Positions 8,484 to 16,409 of a stretch of DNA of 16,914 nucleotides are shown piece after piece. The stretch covers positions 1 to 16,914 of the forward strand of contig USQO01000044.1 of NCBI GenBank assembly GCA_900556845.1, given 5' to 3'. The stretch comes from an uncultured Bacteroides sp. GTDB lineage: Bacteria; Bacteroidota; Bacteroidia; Bacteroidales; Bacteroidaceae. The number at the start of each line of letters is the position of its first letter. Position 1 is the first letter of the stretch. The notes below the pieces were generated by a model. The model had not been told where the DNA came from and searched no databases. It saw only the letters and a program-made list of their open reading frames with translations. The position numbers and the translations under genes were made by a program.

Positions 8484-9908
8484 TTATAGTGCATTAAAAA
8501 TTTCGCTGATATGCTGTTCCCGGTGTTCCAGTTCCACCCGGATACCGTATTTCTTGTGCAGATGTTCGGCCACATGCTGTGCCGAATATACAGAACGGTG
8601 CTGTCCGCCTGTGCATCCGAAGCAGACCATCAGATGTGTAAAACCACGTTTCAGATAACGTTCTACCGAAGCATCTACCAGTGCATCCACATGTTGCAGG
8701 AAAGTCGTAATTTCACCATCCTCTTCCAGAAAACGGATAACCGCTTCATCCCGTCCCGTCAGTGCCTTGTATGCTTCATAGCGGCCGGGATTATGAACAG
8801 CCCGGCAGTCGAATACAAAACCGCCGCCGTTATCCGTCTTGTCTTGCGGAATCCCTTTGCGATACGAGAAACTCATCACCGTAACCGTCAGCTTTTTCCG
8901 GTTCAGGGCGGCGGCAAACTGCGGCAGTCGGCACAAATTCAGCAGAAGCTTGTTCAAATAGGGATATTCCTCGAACGGCTGCTCCAGTAAAGCCGCCAGA
9001 TTAGCAATGGCAAAAGGCACACTTTCTATGAAATGCTGCTTCCGTTCGAAATAGCCCCTGAAACCATATGCTCCCAATACTTGCAACGTGCGGAACAATA
9101 CAAAGTGGCGCAAAGTCTGACGGAACTCTTCACTTCCAATCGCCTGATAAGGCTGTAAGGCATTCAGATATACATCAATCAGCCTTTCGCGTAAATCCTG
9201 AGGCAGGTTTGCCTTGGCTTGCCACAAAAATGAAGCCACATCGTAGTAGAACGGACCTTTTCTTCCTCCCTGGAAGTCTATGAAAAAAGGTTTTCCGTCA
9301 CTGAGCATCACATTCCGGCTCTGGAAATCGCGATACATAAAACAGTCTGACGGAACCTGCAGCAACTTGTCGGCCATCCGTTCAAAATCATCTTCCAGCT
9401 CCTCTTCCTGAAATTCAAGTCCGGTTGCTTTCAGAAAACAGTACTTAAAATAGTTCAGGTCCCAGAGCACAGAACGGTGGTTGAAACAACACGTCGGGTA
9501 GCATACCCCGTAATCCATTCCGTCATTTCCCTTAAACTGAAAATCCGGCAATAAGGCTATAGTCTGTTCCAGTAAATTGATTTCTTCGTTGCTGAAGTTT
9601 CCGCTGGTACGTCCCTGCTCGATAGCCTGAAACAGCGATACATCCCCCAAGTCCTCTTGCAAGTAACACATCCGGTCGTCCGATACCGCAAAAACTTCCG
9701 GAACATTCAGCCTCTGACTGCGGAAATGTCCGGCCATGTATAGAAAAGCCTCGTTTTCGGCCTCCGAAGTTCCGGCAACCCCTATCAGCGATTGCTTTCC
9801 TGTAAGCCGGAAATACCGGCGGTTAGACCCAGCCTGTGAAAGCTGGGTAATTTGTGCAGGCGATTCGCCTACATAAGTCGTATAGAGTTCTTTCAGTTTT
9901 TCTTCCAT
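8484..9908 (-). CDS. amgK: AmgK-like amino-sugar kinase fused to a RapZ C-terminal domain
   Basis: This is a two-domain protein of 474 residues. The N-terminal part (about 1-330) is an aminoglycoside-phosphotransferase-type kinase. It has the catalytic loop MYRDFQSRNVML (191-202; D194 catalytic, N199 metal) and the DFG-equivalent FIDFQGGRKGPFYYDVAS (209-226; D211). By family and context it should phosphorylate MurNAc (and perhaps GlcNAc) at C1, as AmgK does. The C-terminal part (about 341-467) matches the RapZ C-terminal domain: VTVMSFSYRKGIP, FDCRAVHNPGR, LTGRD and CFGCTGGQHRSVYSAQHVAEHL. The nucleotide-binding N-domain of RapZ is absent and its place is taken by the kinase. The basic tail used by E. 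coli RapZ for RNA binding is also missing, as the protein ends EIFNAL. It lies 19 bases after namZ and 12 before murU. Domain identities are clear; the regulatory meaning of the fusion is inference. Confidence 0.88.
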   Translation of the reverse strand: MEEKLKELYTTYVGESPAQITQLSQAGSNRRYFRLTGKQSLIGVAGTSEAENEAFLYMAGHFRSQRLNVPEVFAVSDDRMCYLQEDLGDVSLFQAIEQGRTSGNFSNEEINLLEQTIALLPDFQFKGNDGMDYGVCYPTCCFNHRSVLWDLNYFKYCFLKATGLEFQEEELEDDFERMADKLLQVPSDCFMYRDFQSRNVMLSDGKPFFIDFQGGRKGPFYYDVASFLWQAKANLPQDLRERLIDVYLNALQPYQAIGSEEFRQTLRHFVLFRTLQVLGAYGFRGYFERKQHFIESVPFAIANLAALLEQPFEEYPYLNKLLLNLCRLPQFAAALNRKKLTVTVMSFSYRKGIPQDKTDNGGGFVFDCRAVHNPGRYEAYKALTGRDEAVIRFLEEDGEITTFLQHVDALVDASVERYLKRGFTHLMVCFGCTGGQHRSVYSAQHVAEHLHKKYGIRVELEHREQHISEIFNAL

Positions 9909-9927
9909 ATCTATTAAAGCTAAATAA

Positions 9928-11100
9928 TCAATACATTAGATAGCGTGCCCGCTGTTTCAGGTAATTGTCCAGTTCGGCTTTCCAAGTCGCACGTATCTGT
10001 GTTTCTGTTTTCCCTGCCAGTATAGCCTTCCGGACCTGGTCAGTACCCATAAGCAAGTCGAACCACTGCGGACGGCTGAAAAAAGCCTTTTCCGGCATTT
10101 CCTTTTTCATCAGTTCGTAGAACATGTAGACATAATGCAAGGAAAAACCTTTGGGGGCCTCTACCTTCCTTAAGTCCAGACCGCAGCACTTCTGATTCTG
10201 GTGCAACGGATGCTTGTCAAATCCGGGCAGTGAAACAGGCGTAAAGCAATACGGCTGACCCTTCAGTCCCGGAAGTCCCAGAATCTGAAAGGGCATACGG
10301 GTACCCCGTCCCACACTTACCGGAGTAGCTTCGAAAGCACACAGTGAAGGGTAGAACGCAATACTCTGGTCGTTGGGCAGGTTGGGAGAGGGCTTGACCG
10401 GAAGCGAGTAGGGCTGTCCATGCTTCCATCCCTCCACCTTAATAACCGTGAGTTTGCACTGCTTTTTCCCTTTGAGCCATCCCTCGCCATTAATCATTGC
10501 AGCCAGTTCGCCCACCGTACAGCCATGCAGCAAAGGGATAGGCAGCATTCCCACGAAACTTTTAAACTTCGGTTGCAACACCGGTCCGTCCACATAGTCG
10601 CAAGGATTGGGGCGGTCCAGTACCAGCAACTCCTTGTTATTTTCGGCACAAGCCTCCATTACGTAAAACATCGTACTGATATACGTATAGAACCGCGCCC
10701 CCACATCCTGAATGTCGAAAACTACCACATCCGTCTGCTGTAACTGCGCAGGAGTCGGCTTTTTATTCTTTCCATACAGCGAAGTTACCGGTACACCCGT
10801 ACGTACATCCCTGTGGTTCTTCACCGTCTCACCCGCATCGGCATTGCCCCTGAATCCATGTTCGGGAGCAAAAATCTGCGAGATACGGATTCCACTTTGG
10901 TACAATGTATCAAACAGGTGTGTCTGTCCCATGGTCGAAGTCTGGTTCACTACCAACGCCACATTTTTCCCTTTCAGCATAGGTATCCACTTCTCCATCT
11001 GCTCGGCCCCTGTACGTATCCGGCTATTACCATTATCAGCTCCGGCAGTAAAAACCGTGATACTCCATAACACTATCCATAATAAGTTTCTGCATTTCAT
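9928..11100 (-). CDS. namZ: Exo-beta-N-acetylmuramidase NamZ (DUF1343, glycoside hydrolase family 171)
   Basis: This family cleaves MurNAc from the non-reducing ends of peptidoglycan fragments; Bacillus subtilis NamZ (YbbC) and a Tannerella forsythia homologue are characterised. The 390-residue protein starts with a signal peptide (hydrophobic LLWIVLWSITVFTAG at 6-20, likely cleavage at AGA-D), so it should act in the periplasm or be exported. Family motifs are QTSTM (53-57), FAPEHGFRG (77-85, with the strongly conserved E80), DIQDVGARFYTY (129-140) and LDRPNP (161-166). It is the first gene of the salvage operon and ends 19 bases before the kinase. The free MurNAc it makes is the expected substrate of that kinase, which fixes the pathway. 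No MurNAc importer is found in the window. Confidence 0.92.
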   Translation of the reverse strand: MKCRNLLWIVLWSITVFTAGADNGNSRIRTGAEQMEKWIPMLKGKNVALVVNQTSTMGQTHLFDTLYQSGIRISQIFAPEHGFRGNADAGETVKNHRDVRTGVPVTSLYGKNKKPTPAQLQQTDVVVFDIQDVGARFYTYISTMFYVMEACAENNKELLVLDRPNPCDYVDGPVLQPKFKSFVGMLPIPLLHGCTVGELAAMINGEGWLKGKKQCKLTVIKVEGWKHGQPYSLPVKPSPNLPNDQSIAFYPSLCAFEATPVSVGRGTRMPFQILGLPGLKGQPYCFTPVSLPGFDKHPLHQNQKCCGLDLRKVEAPKGFSLHYVYMFYELMKKEMPEKAFFSRPQWFDLLMGTDQVRKAILAGKTETQIRATWKAELDNYLKQRARYLMY

Positions 11101-11132
11101 GTCTGTATAGAGTTTTTTTTAGTAAATTCGCA

Positions 11133-11164
11133 CAAAAATAAGAAGAATACCTCTTTAAAACCAA
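11133..11164 (-). promoter_or_regulatory. Candidate promoter of the namZ-amgK-murU operon
   Basis: On the minus strand TATTTTTG (11140-11133) matches the -7 consensus TAnnTTTG. A partial -33 box (ATTG, 11165-11162) lies 21 bases upstream. The leader would be about 28 bases and contains an A-rich run just before the ATG. The divergent HD-domain gene starts only 71 bases from namZ, so the two regulatory regions overlap. Confidence 0.5.
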
Positions 11165-11171
11165 TTATCTG

Positions 11172-11714
11172 ATGAAAATGAATATACAGGCTGTAATCGA
11201 TAAGTTCTATCCCGAGGAAAACGAGCTGAAACATATCTTTATGGTACATAGCCGTAACGTAGCCGATAAAGCATTGGCTTTGGCACAGAAGCATCCCGAA
11301 CTGAAACTGGACCTCGATTTTGTAGAAGAAGCAGCTATGCTGCACGACATCGGTATCTTTCTGACCGATGCCCCCGACATTCACTGCCACGGTCCGCATC
11401 CCTACATCTGCCACGGTTATCTGGGAGCCGACCTGATGCGTGCCGAAGGGTTGCCGCGTCATGCCCTGGTATGCGAACGGCACACAGGTGCCGGCTTGTC
11501 CCTGCAGTCCATTATCGAGCGCGATTTGCCCATCCCACACCGCGACATGTTGCCGGTGTCTATGGAAGAACAGCTGATATGTTTTGCCGACAAGTTTTTC
11601 TCGAAAACCAAGCTCAATCAGGAAAAGTCCATCGAGAAAGCCCTGAAAAGCATTTCCCGTCATGGTACAGAAGGCGTGGAGCGCTTTAACAATTGGTGCC
11701 GAATCTTCCTTTAA
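11172..11714 (+). CDS. HD-domain protein (HDIG-type metal-dependent phosphohydrolase family)
   Basis: This 180-residue soluble protein belongs to the HD superfamily, whose members mostly hydrolyse phosphate esters or nucleotides and occasionally act as diiron oxygenases. Ordered metal ligands are visible: H26, the H58-D59 pair in MLHDIG (56-61), H81, H104 and D140. H81 and H104 lie between the HD pair and the last aspartate, a pattern usually associated with a two-metal site. There is no signal peptide or extra domain. The ATG at 11172 is used; a second ATG two codons later (11178) is equally possible. It diverges from namZ and precedes the LptD gene by 96 bases, and a promoter-like box lies before the latter, so it is probably a single-gene unit. 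I see no clear consensus promoter for it. The substrate is unknown. Confidence 0.85.
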   Translation: MKMNIQAVIDKFYPEENELKHIFMVHSRNVADKALALAQKHPELKLDLDFVEEAAMLHDIGIFLTDAPDIHCHGPHPYICHGYLGADLMRAEGLPRHALVCERHTGAGLSLQSIIERDLPIPHRDMLPVSMEEQLICFADKFFSKTKLNQEKSIEKALKSISRHGTEGVERFNNWCRIFL

Positions 11715-11769
11715 TGCTAAAAATGAATTAATTTACGGAAGCACATCTTTTTTATTGGTGGATAATGTT

Positions 11770-11777
11770 TACCTTTG
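11770..11777 (+). promoter_or_regulatory. Candidate -7 element for the LptD-family gene
   Basis: TACCTTTG matches TAnnTTTG and lies 33 bases before the ATG at 11811. The -33 region is T-rich without a clear TTTG. Since transcription would begin a few bases downstream, the in-frame TTG at 11775 lies inside the promoter and cannot be the translation start, which supports 11811. Confidence 0.55.
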
Positions 11778-11810
11778 TGCACCAGTTGTGTACATATATT
11801 TAAAATATTG

Positions 11811-14558
11811 ATGACGTCATTAAGAAAATCTACATATCTCTTTTTTCTGTTGGTTGTGATAACGTTAGGCTTTTCCGTCTATGCGGAAGCCCAGCGCCCC
11901 AGACGTCCGGTGTCAGGACGTACAAAGGCAGGGGCTGCCGATACTTTACAGAAAGATTCTGTGCCGGCAGATTCTGTGGCAACCGATTCGGTAGCTGTAA
12001 AGAAACAGGCCATTGATGCCCCTATTCAGTACGAGGCCAACGATTCTATCGTCTTTACGCAGGGGGGATATGCACATTTGTTTGGTCAGGGAAAAGTTAA
12101 CTATCAGCGAATAGAGTTACAGGCTGATGCCATTACCATGAATATGGACAGCAGCACTGTTTATGCCCGTGGAGTAGCCGATACAGCAGGAGTCGTATCT
12201 GGAACTCCGATATTCAAGGATGGAGATACCCCTTACGAGTCGCAGATTATGCGCTATAACTTCAAGACCAAAAAAGGTTTTATCAACGATATCGTTACCC
12301 AGCAAGGAGAAGGATACGTGGTAAGTAAGGAATCAAAGAAAGGAGCCAATGACGAGCTTTATCTTCGTCACGGTCAATACACCACTTGCGATAACCACGA
12401 CCACCCTCACTTCTACCTGAAACTGTCGATGGCTAAAGTTCGTCCCAAAAAGAACGTAGTGTTCGGTCCGGCACAGTTGGTAGTCGAAGACGTGCCATTG
12501 CCCATTGCCGTACCTTTCGGTTTCTTTCCTTTCAGCAGTAGCTATTCATCAGGTTTCATCATGCCTACCTACGGTGATGAGCTGAATCGTGGTTTCTATT
12601 TACGCGATGGAGGATATTACTTTGCCATCAGTGACAAGATGGACCTTAAAGTACTGGGCGAAATCTTTACCAAAGGTTCATGGGGACTCTCTGCACAGTC
12701 CAATTACAATAAGCGTTATAAGTTTGGCGGTTCGTTCAATCTGAGTTATCTGGTAACTAAAACAGGTGAAAAGAACATGCCGGATTATTCCGTGTCAAAA
12801 GACTTCAAGATAAGCTGGAGTCACCGTCAGGATGCAAAAGCTAACCCTAACAGTACATTCTCGGCCAACGTAAATTTTGCAACCAGCAGTTATGACCGTT
12901 CCAGCCTGAGCAGTTTGTACGACCCCAGCCAGTATGCCAATAATACCAAGGCTTCCAGTGTGAGCTATTCTCGTACCTTCCCGTCTATTGGACTGAACCT
13001 GTCAAGTACGTTCAATATCACGCAGAACACACGCGACTCTTCGCTGAGCATGACATTGCCCGACCTGAACATTACGCTGAACCGTATCTATCCTTTCAAA
13101 CGTAAGAATGCGGCAGGTGATCAGCGCTGGTACGAAAAAATTTCGTTCCAATATACCGGTCATTTGACCAACAGTGTAGACACTAAAGATAACCTGTTGT
13201 TCAAGACCCCGTTCAGCAAATGGAAAAACGGTATGCAGCACAATATTCCTGTGAGTGCAACCTTTACATTGTTCAAGTTTATCAACGTAGTACCCAGTTT
13301 CAATTATACCGAACGCTGGTATACTCGCAAAGTGATGCAAAGCTATGATCCCACGCTGAACACTACCGACCATATACGCCGTGATACCATTAACGGTTTC
13401 AACCGTGTGTATAACTACAACATGTCCTTGCAGATGAATACCAAACTCTATGGTATGTACAAGCCGCTCTTTATGAAGAGTAAGGAGATACAGATACGCC
13501 ACGTGGCCACCCCGTCGGTAAGCTTTACTTATGCGCCCGACTTTGGAGCAGCCCGTTACGGTTATTACGATACCTATACCTATACCGACGAATATGGCGA
13601 AGTGCGTATGAAGGAATATTCACCTTACGAAGGGGCTACTTTCAGTGTGCCGGGTAAAGGTAAATCAGAGAGCATCAGCTTTTCACTCGACAACAATGTC
13701 GAGATGAAAATGAAATCGGATAAAGATAGTACCGGTTACAAGAAAATCAGTCTGATAGACCAGCTCAGTGCCAACATGTCCTACAATATGGCAGCTGTAG
13801 AAAAGCCGTGGAGCGACTTGAGCATGAACCTGCGTCTGAAACTGACCAAGAATTATACTTTTAATATGAACGCCAGTTTTGCTACCTATGCCTATGAGTT
13901 CGACGAGCGCGGAAATGTAGTTGTAGGTAACCGTACCGAATGGTCGTACGGACGTTTCGGACGTTTCCAGGGTTACAGCGGTTCACTTTCTTATTCTTTG
14001 AACAATGATACCTTCAAGAAACTCTTTGGCAAGAAAGATGACGATGATAAGAAGAAAGGAAAGAAAAGCGAAGAGGGTGGTGAAGAAGGTATAAATGAAC
14101 AGACCGACGAAGAAAAGGAACAACAGAAAAAATCAGGTTTGCGCAAAACGCAAAGTGCTGCCATGGATAGTGATGGCTATATGGCTTTCAAGATGCCTTG
14201 GTCCATTAACTTAAGTTACAGTTACAGCATTCGCGAAGACCGGACCAAAGATATCAACATCAAGCGCATGCGTTATCCCTATTCACTTACCCATTCACTC
14301 AATGTCTCGGGTAACCTGAAGTTGGGAAGCCGCTGGAATATGAACTATTCTTCAGGTTACGACTTTACCACCAAGGAAATGTCAATGACAACACTGAATA
14401 TTTCGCGTGACTTGCACTGCTTTACCATGTCTTGCGGTCTGGTGTTTGGTCCGTATACCTCTTATAACTTCAGTATCCGTGCTACGTCAAACATGCTGAC
14501 AGATGCCCTGAAGTGGGATCAGCGAAGCAATACGGGTAGCCAGGTTACCTGGTATTGA
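11811..14558 (+). CDS. lptD: LptD/OstA-family LPS-assembly outer-membrane protein
   Basis: LptD is the outer-membrane beta-barrel that inserts lipopolysaccharide into the outer leaflet at the end of the Lpt transport bridge. The 915-residue protein (ATG at 11811) has a signal peptide (hydrophobic 9-24, likely cleavage AEA-Q at 25-28). Next comes a linker rich in Ala, Asp, Ser and Val, then an OstA-like domain with repeated beta-strand units (about 60-200, for example IELQADAITMNMDSSTVYARG). The rest is a long barrel region of alternating aromatic and polar strands ending in TWY. About residues 740-776 form a very acidic and basic low-complexity insert. It has fewer cysteines than E. coli LptD, so the disulphide-controlled assembly of that protein may not apply. 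It is followed by a terminator and is monocistronic. Assignment is by family resemblance and architecture; identity to the E. coli protein is low, as usual in Bacteroidota. Confidence 0.85.
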   Translation: MTSLRKSTYLFFLLVVITLGFSVYAEAQRPRRPVSGRTKAGAADTLQKDSVPADSVATDSVAVKKQAIDAPIQYEANDSIVFTQGGYAHLFGQGKVNYQRIELQADAITMNMDSSTVYARGVADTAGVVSGTPIFKDGDTPYESQIMRYNFKTKKGFINDIVTQQGEGYVVSKESKKGANDELYLRHGQYTTCDNHDHPHFYLKLSMAKVRPKKNVVFGPAQLVVEDVPLPIAVPFGFFPFSSSYSSGFIMPTYGDELNRGFYLRDGGYYFAISDKMDLKVLGEIFTKGSWGLSAQSNYNKRYKFGGSFNLSYLVTKTGEKNMPDYSVSKDFKISWSHRQDAKANPNSTFSANVNFATSSYDRSSLSSLYDPSQYANNTKASSVSYSRTFPSIGLNLSSTFNITQNTRDSSLSMTLPDLNITLNRIYPFKRKNAAGDQRWYEKISFQYTGHLTNSVDTKDNLLFKTPFSKWKNGMQHNIPVSATFTLFKFINVVPSFNYTERWYTRKVMQSYDPTLNTTDHIRRDTINGFNRVYNYNMSLQMNTKLYGMYKPLFMKSKEIQIRHVATPSVSFTYAPDFGAARYGYYDTYTYTDEYGEVRMKEYSPYEGATFSVPGKGKSESISFSLDNNVEMKMKSDKDSTGYKKISLIDQLSANMSYNMAAVEKPWSDLSMNLRLKLTKNYTFNMNASFATYAYEFDERGNVVVGNRTEWSYGRFGRFQGYSGSLSYSLNNDTFKKLFGKKDDDDKKKGKKSEEGGEEGINEQTDEEKEQQKKSGLRKTQSAAMDSDGYMAFKMPWSINLSYSYSIREDRTKDINIKRMRYPYSLTHSLNVSGNLKLGSRWNMNYSSGYDFTTKEMSMTTLNISRDLHCFTMSCGLVFGPYTSYNFSIRATSNMLTDALKWDQRSNTGSQVTWY

Positions 14559-14575
14559 TTTAGCCTGACACATAT

Positions 14576-14631
14576 AAAGCATAAAAAAGCGTTCTGGTAT
14601 GCCTGAGCTCTAGAACGCTTTTTTATGCTTT
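14576..14631. terminator. Bidirectional intrinsic terminator between lptD and ung
   Basis: A perfect inverted repeat with 20-base arms (14576-14595 and 14612-14631) encloses a 16-base loop. The GC-rich core AGCGTTCT/AGAACGCT is flanked by six A on one side and six T on the other, so it can stop transcripts from both converging genes. The lptD stop is 17 bases before it and the ung stop 32 bases after it. Confidence 0.9.
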
Positions 14632-14663
14632 GTCGTTTTGTCTGTGATGTATAACGTTAATCT

Positions 14664-15326
14664 TTACCACTCGATAGGTGTTTCGCCATTGGCCAGCAGA
14701 TAATCGTTGGTCCGGCTGAAATGATGATTTCCGAAGAAACCGTTGTATGCCGATAAAGGCGAAGGATGCGCCGAGGTCAGTACCAGATGCCGGTTACGGT
14801 CGATAAACGCACCTTTTTTCTGCGCATAGCTGCCCCAAAGGATAAACACCAGATGTTCCCGGCGTTCAGCCAGCAGGCGAATGGCAGCATCCGTAAATTC
14901 CTCCCAGCCCTGTCGCTGGTGAGATCCCGCCTGATGCGCACGTACCGTCAGCGTAGCGTTCAGCATCAGTACCCCCTGGTTGGCCCATCGGGTAAGATTA
15001 CCTGTTGTCGGAATCGGGGCTCTCAGGTCATCGTGTATCTCCTTGAAGATATTCTGCAGCGAAGGCGGAAATTTCACCCCGTCGTTCACCGAGAAACACA
15101 AGCCGTGTGCCTGTCCCGGTCCGTGATAAGGGTCCTGACCGATAATCACCACCTTCACCTTATCAAACGGACAAAGGTTGAACGCATTGAAAATCAGCTT
15201 CCCCGGCGGGTAAACCGTTCCCTGACGGTACTCATTCCGCACGAAATCCGTCAGCCGTTTAAAATAATCCTTTTCAAATTCCTCTTGAAGTACTTGCTTC
15301 CAACTTTCTTCTATTTGTACATCCAT
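14664..15326 (-). CDS. ung: Uracil-DNA glycosylase, family 1
   Basis: It removes uracil from DNA as the first step of base-excision repair in the cytoplasm. The 220 residues are normal length and carry all family-1 hallmarks at almost the E. coli positions. The water-activating aspartate D65 is in GQDPYHGPGQAHG (63-75), and FSV (78-80) closes the pocket. The uracil-recognition asparagine N123 is in LMLNATLTV (120-128), and H187 lies in the DNA-intercalating loop HPSPLSAYNGFFG (187-199). It begins 13 bases after the end of asnA on the same strand and has no promoter of its own in view, so it is probably co-transcribed with asnA. This pairing is likely positional rather than functional. Confidence 0.97.
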   Translation of the reverse strand: MDVQIEESWKQVLQEEFEKDYFKRLTDFVRNEYRQGTVYPPGKLIFNAFNLCPFDKVKVVIIGQDPYHGPGQAHGLCFSVNDGVKFPPSLQNIFKEIHDDLRAPIPTTGNLTRWANQGVLMLNATLTVRAHQAGSHQRQGWEEFTDAAIRLLAERREHLVFILWGSYAQKKGAFIDRNRHLVLTSAHPSPLSAYNGFFGNHHFSRTNDYLLANGETPIEW

Positions 15327-15339
15327 ATCTAAGTCTGTA

Positions 15340-16380
15340 TTAAATTAACTGCATACCCAGTTCGGCACATTCCTTCTTCATGTCTTCCGGCCAGATGCTA
15401 GCCTGAATTTCGCCGATGTGACCTTTCCGCAGATAAAGCATACACAAGCGCGACTGTCCGATACCGCCACCGATAGTAAGCGGCAGCGAGCCTTCTAGCA
15501 AGCGTTTGTGGAAATACAGTTTCATGCGTTCCTCCTGATGCGAGAGCTCCAGCTGTCTGATCAGAGCAGCCTTGTCCACACGGATACCCATCGACGAAAG
15601 CTCGATAGAACGGCCCAGCACACTGTTCCACACCAGCAAGTCACCGTTCAGTCCGGCCAGACCGGTTTCCGGGTCGATGGTCGAATAATCATCATAGTCC
15701 GGTGCACGCATATCATGTGGCTGACCGTTGCTCAGTTTACCGCCGATACCGATAATAAACACGGCACCATATTTCTCTGTAATCAGGTTTTCGCGTTCCT
15801 TGGCCGTTTTGTCCGGATACATCTGCAACAACTCCTCTGCATGAATAAACTGAATATCATGCGGCAGGAAAGATTCAATTTGCGGATACATTTCGCAAAC
15901 CATATATTCCGTACGGCGCATGGCAGCGTAAATACGCGTAACGATTGATTTCAGGAATGCCACAGTGCGCTGTTCCGGTGTAATCACCCGTTCCCAGTCC
16001 CACTGGTCCACGTACAGCGAGTGCAGGTTGCCCAGCTCTTCGTCCGCGCGGATTGCATTCATATCCGTATAGATACCATATCCCGGACCAATCTCATAAT
16101 CAGCCAGTGTCACACGTTTCCATTTGGCCAGCGAGTGAACTACCTCCGCCTGAGCTTCGCCCAAATCCTTGATAGGGAAGGAAACCGGGCGCTCCGTGCC
16201 ACTCAAGTCATCGTTGATACCCATTCCCTTCAATACGAACAGCGGAGCCGTAACACGGCGCAGGCGCAATTCGGACGACAAGTTCTGCTGAAAAAATTCT
16301 TTTATCTGTTTAATACCCAGCTCAGTTTGTTTCATATCAAGCAGTGGGCGATAGTTTATAGGTTTAATAAGGTAGCTCAT
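15340..16380 (-). CDS. asnA: Aspartate-ammonia ligase (asparagine synthetase A)
   Basis: It makes asparagine from aspartate, ammonia and ATP in the cytoplasm, using a class II aminoacyl-tRNA-synthetase-like fold. The 346 residues are slightly longer than the E. coli enzyme (330). Conserved stretches run the length of the protein: NDDLSG (56-61), VHSLAKWKR (81-89), LHSLYVDQWDWERV (119-132), GIGGKLSNG (211-219), RAPDYDDYST (225-234), GLNGDLLVWN (243-252), SSMGIRVD (262-269) and TIGGGIGQSRL (302-312). The ATG at 16380 is preceded by a good promoter about 30 bases upstream. A 14-base palindrome lies inside that promoter and may be an operator. It is the first gene of a pair with ung. Confidence 0.97.
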   Translation of the reverse strand: MSYLIKPINYRPLLDMKQTELGIKQIKEFFQQNLSSELRLRRVTAPLFVLKGMGINDDLSGTERPVSFPIKDLGEAQAEVVHSLAKWKRVTLADYEIGPGYGIYTDMNAIRADEELGNLHSLYVDQWDWERVITPEQRTVAFLKSIVTRIYAAMRRTEYMVCEMYPQIESFLPHDIQFIHAEELLQMYPDKTAKERENLITEKYGAVFIIGIGGKLSNGQPHDMRAPDYDDYSTIDPETGLAGLNGDLLVWNSVLGRSIELSSMGIRVDKAALIRQLELSHQEERMKLYFHKRLLEGSLPLTIGGGIGQSRLCMLYLRKGHIGEIQASIWPEDMKKECAELGMQLI

Positions 16381-16409
16381 GGTATTTTATGTTTTATCGT
16401 TTTACACTG

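Noticed and set aside
8511..8990. 159-codon plus-strand open frame opposite the RapZ-like domain
   Set aside because: It is antisense to a region with unmistakable RapZ motifs and shows no independent coding evidence.
11097..11663. 188-codon open frame on the minus strand opposite the HD-domain gene, touching namZ
   Set aside because: It is antisense to a protein with clear HD motifs, and its predicted product has no recognisable family. The HD frame is the real gene.
13002..13502. 166-codon minus-strand open frame inside lptD
   Set aside because: It is antisense to barrel coding sequence and has no initiation signals or family match.
14038..14060. DDDDK sequence in LptD as an engineered enterokinase tag
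   Set aside because: It lies within a naturally charged low-complexity run with no flanking tag, so the match is coincidental.
14766..15332. 188-codon plus-strand open frame opposite ung
   Set aside because: The minus strand encodes an intact uracil-DNA glycosylase with all catalytic motifs; the other frame is a shadow.
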